64,000 nucleotides of DNA from Microlunatus kandeliicorticis (GTDB taxonomy: Bacteria > Actinomycetota > Actinomycetes > Propionibacteriales > Propionibacteriaceae): contig NZ_JACGWT010000007.1 of the NCBI RefSeq assembly GCF_014137855.1, positions 31,148 to 95,147 of the forward strand, in the 5' to 3' direction. The notes under the pieces are model-generated. The model worked only from the letters and a program-made list of their open reading frames with translations, ran no database searches and was not told the DNA's origin. Each line of letters starts with the position of its first letter. Within the stretch, counting starts at the first letter, position 1. The translations under genes were made by a program, and so were the position numbers. Shown one piece after another: positions 44,256 through 51,836 of the stretch.

Positions 44256-44619
44256 GCTCGCGGGCACGGCCGACCGGGCGGCCAAACCGGTCGCGCCCGA
44301 CGAGGTGCTGCCGGCCATCGCGGCCGCGGTGCTGGCCGTCCCCGGGGTCACCGCGCTCTCCCCGACGCTCAGCTCGGCCGGCCTCCGCTCGGTGATCCAC
44401 CGCCGGGCCACCGACGGGATCCAGTTGGTCACCCGCACCGGGCTGGTCGAGGTCGACGTCAACGTCGCCACCGCCGGCACCCGCTCGGCCCGTGCCGTCG
44501 CCCACGAGATCCGCGACCGGGTCGGCGCCGAGCTGCGCTCCCACGGGTCGACCCCCGGCACCATCGCGGTCAGCGTCCTCACCATCGGTGAGACTACGGA
44601 CCAGCCACCTCTTGGCTGA
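44248..44619 (+). CDS. Third Asp23-like protein
   Basis: A 123-residue protein of Asp23-like pattern: helix (EVLPAIAAAVLAVPGVTAL), a Ser/Arg-rich loop, strand-rich core (IQLVTRTGLVEVDVNVATAG), helix (ARAVAHEIRDRVGAELRSHG) and final strand (IAVSVLTIG). The match to the family is weaker than for the first two copies. GTG 44248 overlaps the preceding gene by 8 nt. It closes the operon, with a REP hairpin cluster starting 9 bp downstream. Confidence 0.65.
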   Translation: MTELAGTADRAAKPVAPDEVLPAIAAAVLAVPGVTALSPTLSSAGLRSVIHRRATDGIQLVTRTGLVEVDVNVATAGTRSARAVAHEIRDRVGAELRSHGSTPGTIAVSVLTIGETTDQPPLG

Positions 44620-44627
44620 GCGTCCAG

Positions 44628-44712
44628 CGCCCTGAGCCGGTCGAACCGCGCGCTGAGCCTGTCGGTCCACGCGCGCTGGGCCTGTCGAAGCGCTTCGACA
44701 GGCTCAGCGCAC
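44628..44712. repeat. REP-like cluster ending in a near-perfect cruciform
   Basis: Three copies of the 17-bp unit, the last two facing each other: 44673-44690 and 44693-44710 form 18-nt arms with one mismatch around a 2-nt centre. It lies between the convergent Asp23 operon and the APC transporter gene and can serve as terminator for both. Confidence 0.8.
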
Positions 44713-44749
44713 GGTCGCCGCTGCTCTGCTCAGCGCGCGCGGAGCCCAC

Positions 44750-46195
44750 TCAGTGCTCGGGCGGGCCCTCCAGCGCCTCGGGGTCCTTGAGGTAGGTCTT
44801 CTGGCCGTAGACCGCCCGGTTGATCAGCCAGGTGACCAGCCAGAGCGCGATGCCGATCAGCAGCAGGACGCCGGCGATCCCGTACTGCTCGGTGTCCCGG
44901 CCGGTCCAGGGGCCGACGAGGTAGGCGCAGGTCACCGCGCCGATGATCGGCAGCACCGTGGGCGCCCGGAAGTGCCGGTGCTGCTGCGGGTCCCGGCGCA
45001 GCACCAGGCAGCAGATGTTGACCACGGTGAACACCCCCAGCAGCAGCAGGGCGGTGGTGCCGCCGAGCGAGCTGATCTGCCCGACGAAGGTGATCAGGCC
45101 GCAGGCCAGCGCGCTGGTGAAGAGGATGGCCACCCAGGGCGTCCGCCGGCCCGGGAGCACCCGGCCGAGCACCGGCGGCAGCACCCGCTGGTTGGCCATC
45201 CCGTAGAGCAGCCGCGAGGCCATCAGCATGTTGATCAGCGCGGAGTTCGAGACCGCGAACATGCTGATCAGCGGGAAGATCTGGTCGAACGGAAGGTCGG
45301 GCGCGCCGACCTGGACCACCTTGAGCAGCGGGGCGCCGCTGCCGAGCTCGCCCGGCGGGACGATGGCCACGGCCGAGATCGAGACCAGCACGTAGATGAT
45401 GCCGGTGATGGTCAGGCCGCTGAGCATGATCTTGGGGAACACCCGCTCGGGATCCTTGGTCTCCTCGGCCATGTTCACCGAGTCCTCGAAGCCGACCATC
45501 GCGAAGAAGGCCAGCGAGGTGCCCGCGGTGACCGCGAGGAACACGCCCTTGTCCTCCGGGGTGTCGAACATGACCGCCCGGGAGAGGTCGGCCTTGCCCT
45601 GGCCGAAGGCGAAGAACCCGATGAAGATCACCAGCAGCAGGCCGCTGAGCTCGACGCAGGTGAGCACGATGTTGGCGTAGACGCTCTCGGCCACGCCGCG
45701 CAGGTTGATCACCGCGATCAGCAGCATGAAGCCGATGGCCAGCCCGGTGGTGGCCCCGCCGCCCAGCTCGACCTCGCTGCCGCCGCCGCCCCAACCGATC
45801 ACGTTGTTGATCATGGTCTCGAGGTTCACCGCGAACGCCCGCGAAGCGGTCGAGGCCGAGGTGATGCCCGAGCACATCACGGTGAAGCAGACCAGGAAGG
45901 TCAGGAAGTGCACCCCGAACGCCTTGTGCGTGTAGAGCGCCGCGCCGGCCGCGTGCGGGTACTTGGTGACCAGCTCGAGATAGGAGAACGCGGTGATGGT
46001 GGCCACCACGAAGGCGACCAGGAACGGCACCCAGACCGCGCCGCCGACCTCGGCCGCGACGTCACCGGTGACCGCGTAGATGCCGGTCCCGAGGATGTCG
46101 CCGACGATGAAGAGCAGCAGCAGCTTGGGACCCATCACCCGCTTGAGGCCTGGTTGCGAGGATGCGGGACGTTCGAGGGTCTGGGTGTCGGACAC
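44750..46195 (-). CDS. APC-family amino acid permease
   Basis: A 481-residue transporter with 12-14 transmembrane helices. It opens with KRVMGPKLLLLFIVGDILGTGIYAVTGDVAAEVGGAVWVPFLVA, the first-helix region of the amino acid-polyamine-organocation superfamily with its substrate-binding GTGIY break, and TM6 has FFAMVGFEDSVNMAEETKDPERVFP, matching the family signature. The substrate is not assigned; cationic amino acids are common for this subgroup. It converges on the Asp23 operon. Confidence 0.87.
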   Translation of the reverse strand: MSDTQTLERPASSQPGLKRVMGPKLLLLFIVGDILGTGIYAVTGDVAAEVGGAVWVPFLVAFVVATITAFSYLELVTKYPHAAGAALYTHKAFGVHFLTFLVCFTVMCSGITSASTASRAFAVNLETMINNVIGWGGGGSEVELGGGATTGLAIGFMLLIAVINLRGVAESVYANIVLTCVELSGLLLVIFIGFFAFGQGKADLSRAVMFDTPEDKGVFLAVTAGTSLAFFAMVGFEDSVNMAEETKDPERVFPKIMLSGLTITGIIYVLVSISAVAIVPPGELGSGAPLLKVVQVGAPDLPFDQIFPLISMFAVSNSALINMLMASRLLYGMANQRVLPPVLGRVLPGRRTPWVAILFTSALACGLITFVGQISSLGGTTALLLLGVFTVVNICCLVLRRDPQQHRHFRAPTVLPIIGAVTCAYLVGPWTGRDTEQYGIAGVLLLIGIALWLVTWLINRAVYGQKTYLKDPEALEGPPEH

Positions 46196-46309
46196 GATGG
46201 CTCCTCGCCTGGTCGGTGCTGCGAAACGTTCGATTTCTCAGTTCCACCACAGTGTGACCACGGATTTTCCCTGATCGGAGCCGCTCGGACAAGAGCATCC
46301 CGCGCCGCC

Positions 46310-46315
46310 TAGGGT
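46310..46315 (+). promoter_or_regulatory. -10 box of the leaderless mini-ORF/glycerophosphodiesterase transcript
   Basis: TAGGGT, then 7 nt, then ATG 46323 of an 8-codon mini-ORF. Confidence 0.5.
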
Positions 46316-46322
46316 GATCGGG

Positions 46323-46349
46323 ATGAGTGCGCGGGTGCAGGTCCGATGA
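46323..46349 (+). CDS. 8-codon leaderless upstream ORF
   Basis: ATG 46323 is where transcription should begin, and the frame encodes MSARVQVR before a TGA that overlaps the glycerophosphodiesterase ATG (ATGA). Ribosomes could load at the 5' end, finish the mini-ORF and re-initiate on the main gene, which has no clear ribosome site. The reading frame is too short for sequence-based proof. Confidence 0.4.
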   Translation: MSARVQVR

Positions 46350-47068
46350 TCGTCAACGGCCATCGCGGGGCCCGGTTCGAGGCCCCGGAGAACACCGTCG
46401 CCGGCTTCCGGCACGCGGCCGGACTGGGGTTGCGCGCCGTCGAGTTCGACGTCCGGATGACCGCCGACGAGCAGCTGGTGGTGATCCACGACGCCACCGT
46501 CGACCGCACCACCGACGGCACCGGCCAGGTCTGCGAGCTGCCGTTCGCGGCGCTGGCCGAGCTCGACGCCGCCGCCGGCCACCCGGACTGGACCGAGCGG
46601 TGCCCGGTGCCGCGGCTGGAGGAGGTGCTCGACCTGCTCGAGGCCTTCGAGCAGGCCGAGATCGAGGTCAAGGCCGACGGCGCCGGACGGACCGCCCAGG
46701 TGGTCGACGGACTGGTCGCCGCGATCGACCGGCGCGGTCTGCGCGACCGGATCGTGCTCACCAGCTTCCACGCCGACGCGCTGGCCGAGGCCGGGCGGCT
46801 CGCACCCGGGCTGCGCCGCGGCTACATCGGCGACTGGGACGACCCTGCCGTGCTCGACCGGGCCCTCGCCCTCGGCGTCACCCGCGCCTGCGTGCAGCAC
46901 ACGACCAGCTCGGCCGGGCTGGTCAGCGCGGCGCGCGCGGCCGGTCTCGAGGTGATCGGCTGGCCGTGCAACGACGAGGCAGCCTGGCGGACCTGTCTCG
47001 ACTGGGAGCTCGACGGCGTGACCACCGACCGGCCCGGCTGGCTGCTGCGCGAGCTCCTCCCGGACTGA
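46346..47068 (+). CDS. Glycerophosphodiester phosphodiesterase
   Basis: A 240-residue TIM-barrel enzyme that splits glycerophosphodiesters into glycerol 3-phosphate and an alcohol. The N-terminal catalytic motif NGHRGARFEAPENT (His-Arg) and the metal site VEFDVRMTADEQLVVIHDATVDRTTDGTG are complete. No signal peptide, so it is cytoplasmic. It can supply phosphate from lipid head groups, in keeping with the phosphate genes in this window. ATG 46346 is the only in-frame start after the promoter. Confidence 0.92.
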   Translation: MIVNGHRGARFEAPENTVAGFRHAAGLGLRAVEFDVRMTADEQLVVIHDATVDRTTDGTGQVCELPFAALAELDAAAGHPDWTERCPVPRLEEVLDLLEAFEQAEIEVKADGAGRTAQVVDGLVAAIDRRGLRDRIVLTSFHADALAEAGRLAPGLRRGYIGDWDDPAVLDRALALGVTRACVQHTTSSAGLVSAARAAGLEVIGWPCNDEAAWRTCLDWELDGVTTDRPGWLLRELLPD

Positions 47069-47077
47069 ACCGACTGC

Positions 47078-48688
47078 TCAGCCGGCCACGACCCGCTCGG
47101 TCGCGGTCGTGCCGGACGTCGCGGCGTCCCGTCCGGCCAGCTCGGCGGCGAGCGCGGTCGCGGCCCGCCACGCCAGCGCGACGGTGGTCAGGGTCGGGTT
47201 CGAGGCGGTCGAGGTGGGGATCACGCCGTTGCCGCCGACCTGCAGCCGGTCGACGCCCCAGACCCGCAGCAGCGAGTCGCAGACCGAGGTGCCGTCGTCC
47301 ACCGGGCCCATCCGGACGGTGCCCTGGTAGTGCAGCGACGAGCCACCCGCGGCCAGCTCCGGCTCCTCCGGCGCCTGACCGAGCCGGTCGATCACCGCGC
47401 GGGAGGCCGCCCGCATCCGCTCGATCAGCGCGAGGTCGGCCTCGGTCCGGGTGTAGCGGATCCGCATCCGCGGCATCCCGTAGAAGTCGGTCTCGGTGTC
47501 GCTGAACTCCACCGCGTCGCCGAACCGGACGTCCTTGGCCCCGTAGCAGGCGATCACCGCCAGCCGGCGCATCGACGGGTCGTCGGCCCCGTCGCCGAGC
47601 GCGATCTTGTAGGCCGAGTTGGCCAGCGTGATCACCCCGAGCTGGAACGGCCGGGCGTCGGAGAAGGGCACCAGCACGCTGGCCACGTTCTGGGGGTCGG
47701 TGTCGATCCGGTCGGGGTCGAACTCGTCGCCCAGCATCAGGAAGCTGGCCATCTGGAAGTGCTCGTTGAGGTGGTGGCCGAGCGCGGCGGGGCGGATGCC
47801 CGAGGCCCACAGCAGCTGCGGGGTGCGCAGCCCGTCGGCGCAGACCACCACGTGGTCGGCCCGGACGGTGTACTCGGCACCCGACCGGCGGTCGCGGAGC
47901 ACGGCTCCGACCGCGACCCCCTCCTCGACGAGGATCCGGGTCGCCAGCGTCTCCGCCCGCAACGCGAAACCGGGCGCGGTGGCCTCGAGCTCGCCGAGGA
48001 TCGCCCCGGTGCCGGCGAAGCGGAGCGACCCGTCCACCCAGCGGGTCGAGGTGGGCATGAACCGGGTCGGCAGGGTGTCGGGTCCGTCGAGGACGTCGGC
48101 GACCGCGGACCGGACCGCCTCGGGCAGCCCCTCGCCCGGGACCGGGTGGGTGGTCGTGCCGAGCAGCTGCTCGGCGTGGTCGAGCGCGGCGTCGAGCTCG
48201 TCGCCGGGGATGAACGGGATGCGCTCCGACTGCTGCGGGCGCGGGCTCGACGTGCCCCAGTGGATACCCATCCCGCCGACCCCGCTGGCCATGCTGGCCG
48301 CGGGCAACCCGACCTCGCCGGGCTCCAGTGCGGGCCGGGGGTCGACGAAGAACAGCCCGGGCAGGATGGTCTGCCGGAACTCGAGGCTCGGGTCGATCCC
48401 GGGAGCGATGTCGGCGAGCGCCGCCGCCCGGTGCCGTCCGGCGTCCGGGCCCTGGGTGAGCAGCTGGGCGGCGGTGCGTTCCTCGTCGGTCATGTTCTGG
48501 GTGTGGTCGCCACGGACGCCGGGGACCACCGGCCCCACCTCGACCATCAGCACCCGGGCGTGCGGGACGAGGTCGCCGAGCGTGCGTGCGTAGGTGGCGC
48601 CGGCCGGGCCCGACCCGACGATCAGGACGTCGACGTGTTCGTCGCGGTCGCTGTTCTCGTCGCGGCGGGTGGGGTGATCGGTGCTCAT
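47078..48688 (-). CDS. GMC-type flavin oxidoreductase, pyranose/C-glycoside oxidase-like
   Basis: A 536-residue FAD enzyme. The ADP-binding fold is DVLIVGSGPAGATYART; flavin-contact segment SMASGVGGMGIHW and the late motifs SSLHYQGTVRMG and LQVGGNGVIPTSTASNPTLT follow. The His in LHYQGT and the Asn in SNPTLT match the active-site pair of pyranose 2-oxidase-type members. These oxidise C2 or C3 of sugars or glycosides, including C-glycoside 3-oxidases of actinobacteria. It forms a likely operon with the TIM-barrel isomerase gene 52 bp upstream, so a keto-sugar intermediate processed by that protein is plausible. Confidence 0.8.
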   Translation of the reverse strand: MSTDHPTRRDENSDRDEHVDVLIVGSGPAGATYARTLGDLVPHARVLMVEVGPVVPGVRGDHTQNMTDEERTAAQLLTQGPDAGRHRAAALADIAPGIDPSLEFRQTILPGLFFVDPRPALEPGEVGLPAASMASGVGGMGIHWGTSSPRPQQSERIPFIPGDELDAALDHAEQLLGTTTHPVPGEGLPEAVRSAVADVLDGPDTLPTRFMPTSTRWVDGSLRFAGTGAILGELEATAPGFALRAETLATRILVEEGVAVGAVLRDRRSGAEYTVRADHVVVCADGLRTPQLLWASGIRPAALGHHLNEHFQMASFLMLGDEFDPDRIDTDPQNVASVLVPFSDARPFQLGVITLANSAYKIALGDGADDPSMRRLAVIACYGAKDVRFGDAVEFSDTETDFYGMPRMRIRYTRTEADLALIERMRAASRAVIDRLGQAPEEPELAAGGSSLHYQGTVRMGPVDDGTSVCDSLLRVWGVDRLQVGGNGVIPTSTASNPTLTTVALAWRAATALAAELAGRDAATSGTTATERVVAG

Positions 48689-48740
48689 GCGGGTGTCCTG
48701 TCGGTGCGGGATGTCGGGACGGGCGGGGTGGCGGATCGGG

Positions 48741-49673
48741 TCAGGCGGCGGCGGGTGCGTGCGCCGCGGTGACCTCGACCACCCGGCCGGTACGGGCCCA
48801 GGGATCGCCGCCGGAGCCCTCGTACTCGACGGTGAGCGGCCCGGTGAAGCCGTGCCTCGCGAGGATGTCGAGCGCCCGGACCAGGTCGACCGGACCGACC
48901 GTGCCGTCCTCGCCGACCTGGTGTGCCTTGACGTGGACGAGCTCGGCCCGGTCGGCCAGGGCCTCGATCCCGGCGTAGAGGTCGGTGAGGTCGAGCCCGG
49001 CGAACGGGTCGGTCGGCGCGGTGCCTGGCGCGGCGAACATCGCCGCCATCAGCGGGGCGAGCAGGGCGTCGAAGTTGCCGAGGTCGAGCAGCAGCCCGAG
49101 CCGCTCGCGCCCCACCGCGTCGAGCAGCGCGGTCATCCAGGCCGGGTCGCTCGACGGTCCGCCGTGGTTCTCCACCAGCAGACGGATCCCGCGGGCGTTG
49201 GCGTGGTCGCCGAGCCGGCTGAGCGCCTCGACCAGGTGGGCCGGCGGCTCGGTCGGCCGGTGCGGGCTGAACGGCGAGCCGGGGTTCACCCGGACGAACC
49301 GGAAGCCGAGGCCGGCCAGCCGGTCGATCCAGCGCTCGAGCTCGGCGACGTCGGCAGCGCGCCGGTCCGGGTCGGTGCCGAGCAGGTCGCCGCTGTCGAC
49401 GGCCACGTTGACCAGGGTGAGCCCGGCTCCGGCGGCCCGCGTCGCGAAGGCGTCGAGCGCCGGGTCGTCGACGCCGGTGAACTGGAAGGCGACTGCCTCG
49501 ACCCCGGAGACGGCGAACGCCTCGGCCGCCCGGGCGGGGAAGTCGGCGACGGTGAGCAGCGCGGGGAAGTCCTGCGCGAAGACCTGCTCCTCGCCGTTCT
49601 GGTCGGTCCAGGCGATCGAGATCGGACCGAGCTGCTCGCGGAGGCTGTAGCTGGAGACGGACAGGACGGTCAT
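48741..49673 (-). CDS. Sugar phosphate isomerase/epimerase-like TIM barrel
   Basis: A 310-residue protein of the AP-endonuclease-2/xylose isomerase-like barrel group. Metal-site residues are visible in LLVENHGG (Glu), LLLDLGNFD (Asp), LVHVKAHQV (His) and LTVEYEG (Glu). Family members act on sugars, keto-sugars or inositols, and some are C-glycoside-cleaving enzymes working after a 3-oxidase. The partnering with a GMC sugar oxidase suggests a two-step glycoside or sugar route. It is divergent from a TetR regulator with two operator-like sites between. Confidence 0.78.
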   Translation of the reverse strand: MTVLSVSSYSLREQLGPISIAWTDQNGEEQVFAQDFPALLTVADFPARAAEAFAVSGVEAVAFQFTGVDDPALDAFATRAAGAGLTLVNVAVDSGDLLGTDPDRRAADVAELERWIDRLAGLGFRFVRVNPGSPFSPHRPTEPPAHLVEALSRLGDHANARGIRLLVENHGGPSSDPAWMTALLDAVGRERLGLLLDLGNFDALLAPLMAAMFAAPGTAPTDPFAGLDLTDLYAGIEALADRAELVHVKAHQVGEDGTVGPVDLVRALDILARHGFTGPLTVEYEGSGGDPWARTGRVVEVTAAHAPAAA

Positions 49674-49720
49674 GGCGACCCCTCGGACAGGCTCCCGACA
49701 GTGGAAGCGACTACGAACTG

Positions 49721-49775
49721 GTAGTCACTACTATTCCGTGTTCCCGGGCTCACTGCAAGACCTGGGAGTCACTAC
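49721..49775. promoter_or_regulatory. Pair of operator-like palindromes for the TetR regulator
   Basis: GTAGTCACTAC at 49721-49731 is a perfect 11-bp palindrome with a central C. GGAGTCACTAC at 49765-49775 differs by one base. The copies are 44 bp apart, about four helical turns, on the same face between the divergent isomerase and TetR genes. The TetR -10 (TACCCT, 49789-49794) follows closely, so both promoters could be controlled. Confidence 0.6.
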
Positions 49776-49801
49776 CGTTCGGGAGCCGTACCCTGAGCGT
49801 C

Positions 49802-50398
49802 ATGGGGCTGCGCGAGCGCAAGGCGGCGAGGAACCGCCAGCGGATGACCGAGGTCGCGCTCGCGCTCTTCCTCGAGCACGGCTACGACGAGACCACGATG
49901 GAGCAGATCGCCGAGGCCGCCGAGGTGGGGACGTCCACCCTCTACCGGTACTTCCCGACTAAGGACCAGTTGCTGCTCGACCCGCTGGTCGAGGCGATGG
50001 ACCCGACCCCGCGGCTCCGGGAGCGACCCGCCGACGAGCCACTCGGCGAGGCGCTGGGCGCCGCGCTGCTCGCCGCCGCCGAGGCGATGGCCGGCGATCC
50101 ACGGATCGCCGACGTCCGCCGGCTCGTCGACGCAGCCCCGGTGCCGCGGGCGCGGCTGTGGGACCGGATGCGAACCCTCCGGGACGACTTCGAGCAGGCG
50201 GTCGGCGAGCGGGCCGGTCGGCCGGCGGACGACCTGACGGTCCGGATGACCGCCGGCGCCGCGCTGGACGTCTTTCATCTGCTGGACCGGGCCCGGCACG
50301 ACGCCCGGGCCGACGCCCGGGACCCGGTGGCGGCCCTGACCGCGGTGCTCGAGGCGCTGCCCGGCACCCGGCTCGAGCTGCCGCGGCAGCCGCGCTGA
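49802..50398 (+). CDS. TetR-family transcriptional regulator
   Basis: A 198-residue regulator with the TetR helix-turn-helix at residues about 10-55 (RQRMTEVALALFLEHGYDETTMEQIAEAAEVGTSTLYRYFPTKDQLLL). The C-terminal ligand domain is divergent and not assignable. ATG 49802 is 7 nt after TACCCT, so it is probably leaderless. It is divergent from the isomerase/GMC oxidase genes across two operator-like sites and most likely represses them and itself, with a sugar or glycoside as inducer. Confidence 0.88.
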   Translation: MGLRERKAARNRQRMTEVALALFLEHGYDETTMEQIAEAAEVGTSTLYRYFPTKDQLLLDPLVEAMDPTPRLRERPADEPLGEALGAALLAAAEAMAGDPRIADVRRLVDAAPVPRARLWDRMRTLRDDFEQAVGERAGRPADDLTVRMTAGAALDVFHLLDRARHDARADARDPVAALTAVLEALPGTRLELPRQPR

Positions 50399-50453
50399 GT
50401 CGCACCCGCAGTCGCCCAGGTCACGCCGGTCGCGCTAACTGCTGGCTTGAATC

Positions 50454-50471
50454 TGCTTGCAATTGCAAGCA
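50454..50471. promoter_or_regulatory. 18-bp perfect palindrome, likely XRE operator
   Basis: TGCTTGCAATTGCAAGCA is fully palindromic, 10 bp before the XRE gene ATG. An additional half-site, GCTTGAA, lies just upstream. The position implies autorepression. Confidence 0.7.
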
Positions 50472-50481
50472 CCATGGATGC

Positions 50482-51036
50482 ATGGCCCGGATCAAGACCC
50501 CGCTCCTCGGGGACCAGATCAACTCGCTGGGGGAGTTCATCGCCGCCCAGCGGCGTTCGGCCGAGCTGTCGCTGCGTCAGCTGGCCGAGCAGGCCGGGGT
50601 GTCCAACCCCTACCTGAGCCAGATCGAGCGCGGCCTGCGTCGGCCCTCGGCCGAGGTGCTGCAGCAGCTGTCCAAGGCGCTGCGGATCTCCGCCGAGACT
50701 CTGTACGTCCGCGCCGGCATCCTCGACCCGGAGGACCACCCGGCCACCAGCGTGGAGCTCGCGGTGCTCGCCGACCCGGCGATCACCGAGCGGCAGAAGC
50801 GGGTGCTGATCGACGTCTACGCGTCCTTCGTCCGCGAGAACGAGGCCGTGGCGCGCGACCAAGCCGACCCGAGCGAGCCGGCCACGCCTGAGAACGGACC
50901 GACCAGCACCGGACCGACCAGCACCGGACCGACCGGCACCGGCCGGTCCACCCGTCCGACGAGCACGACGACGCGCTCGCGCACCCGACCCTCGACCGTC
51001 CGGAAGCCGGCGGCCCGCCAGACCAAGGAGAAGTGA
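50482..51036 (+). CDS. XRE-family regulator (Rv0474-like)
   Basis: A 184-residue protein with an XRE helix-turn-helix at residues about 13-72 (LGEFIAAQRRSAELSLRQLAEQAGVSNPYLSQIERGLRRPSAEVLQQLSKAL), then a helical stretch and a Thr/Ser/Arg/Pro-rich tail. Strong similarity in outline to the regulator encoded before hbhA in mycobacteria. It overlies its own likely operator, and it is followed after 2 bp by the HbhA-like gene, which has AAGGAG inside the XRE coding end. The tail contains short TSTGP repeats. Confidence 0.85.
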   Translation: MARIKTPLLGDQINSLGEFIAAQRRSAELSLRQLAEQAGVSNPYLSQIERGLRRPSAEVLQQLSKALRISAETLYVRAGILDPEDHPATSVELAVLADPAITERQKRVLIDVYASFVRENEAVARDQADPSEPATPENGPTSTGPTSTGPTGTGRSTRPTSTTTRSRTRPSTVRKPAARQTKEK

Positions 51037-51038
51037 GC

Positions 51039-51728
51039 ATGAGCACCACCACCAGCAAGGAGACCCCCCGGCAGGCCCGCAGCGCAGCCGTCGCCTCGTC
51101 GCTGACCCCGCTGTACGCGGTCGCCGGGCTGACCGACGTCCTCGCCGAGGAGGCGCGTCAGCGGCTGACCGAGGCACAGAAGCGCGCCCAGGAACGGCTG
51201 GCCGAGATCCGTCGCCGGCCGAGCGACCTGCAGCACCAGGTCAAGCACAACGCCGACGAGCTGGCCCGGTTCGTGGCCGACCTCCCGGTCCACCTGCGGG
51301 CTCTGCCCAGCACCACCCGGGAGCGCGCCCAGCAACTGTCCGAGCAGGCCACCGAGCGGCTCAGCGAGGCCGGCAGCGCCTACGAGGACCTCGCCGGGCG
51401 CGGCCGTCGCCGGGTCGACGAGGTGGTCACCACCGCGCAGACCTTTCGCGGTCGGGCCCGGCGTCGGGCCGAGGAGGGGCTGAAGCAGGCCGACCCGGTC
51501 TTCGAGACCGTCCAGGAGGCGGCCACCCAGCTGCGCAAGAGCGCCACCGGTCGGACCGCCACCGAGACGGTGACCCCGCGCCGGGGCCGGACGAGCACCG
51601 CGAAGACCGGCACCGCGAAGAAGTCGACCCCGGCCACGAAGGCGGCTCCGGCCAGGAGCAGCGCCGCGAAGAAGACCGGCGCCGCCACGAAGAGCAGCGC
51701 CGCCAGGAAGAGCACGACCCGCGCCTGA
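51039..51728 (+). CDS. HbhA-like coiled-coil protein with a basic repeat tail
   Basis: A 229-residue protein. A short hydrophobic start (LTPLYAVAGLTDVLAEEA) leads into long amphipathic helices (residues 35-155) rich in Arg, Glu, Ala and Gln. The C-terminal 75 residues are Lys/Ala/Thr/Arg-rich with repeated AAKKT and AKKS blocks. This is the build of heparin-binding hemagglutinin HbhA; in mycobacteria it is surface- or lipid-inclusion-linked and its tail binds sulfated sugars. Here a role in DNA or polyanion binding is equally possible. No signal peptide. It is co-transcribed with the XRE regulator and ends in a very strong hairpin. Confidence 0.72.
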   Translation: MSTTTSKETPRQARSAAVASSLTPLYAVAGLTDVLAEEARQRLTEAQKRAQERLAEIRRRPSDLQHQVKHNADELARFVADLPVHLRALPSTTRERAQQLSEQATERLSEAGSAYEDLAGRGRRRVDEVVTTAQTFRGRARRRAEEGLKQADPVFETVQEAATQLRKSATGRTATETVTPRRGRTSTAKTGTAKKSTPATKAAPARSSAAKKTGAATKSSAARKSTTRA

Positions 51729-51759
51729 CCCGCGCCGGCAGCCCGGCGACAGCACGGAG

Positions 51760-51799
51760 ACGGCCGCCGTCCCACCTCGCGGTGGGGCGGCGGCCGTCG
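51760..51799. terminator. Bidirectional terminator
   Basis: An 18-bp stem with one wobble pair (left arm GACGGCCGCCGTCCCACC) closed by a TCGC tetraloop, between the convergent HbhA-like and L,D-transpeptidase genes. Confidence 0.8.
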
Positions 51800-51836
51800 T
51801 CGTCTCTGTCGCTCGGGTCGCGCCCGTCGGGGCTGG

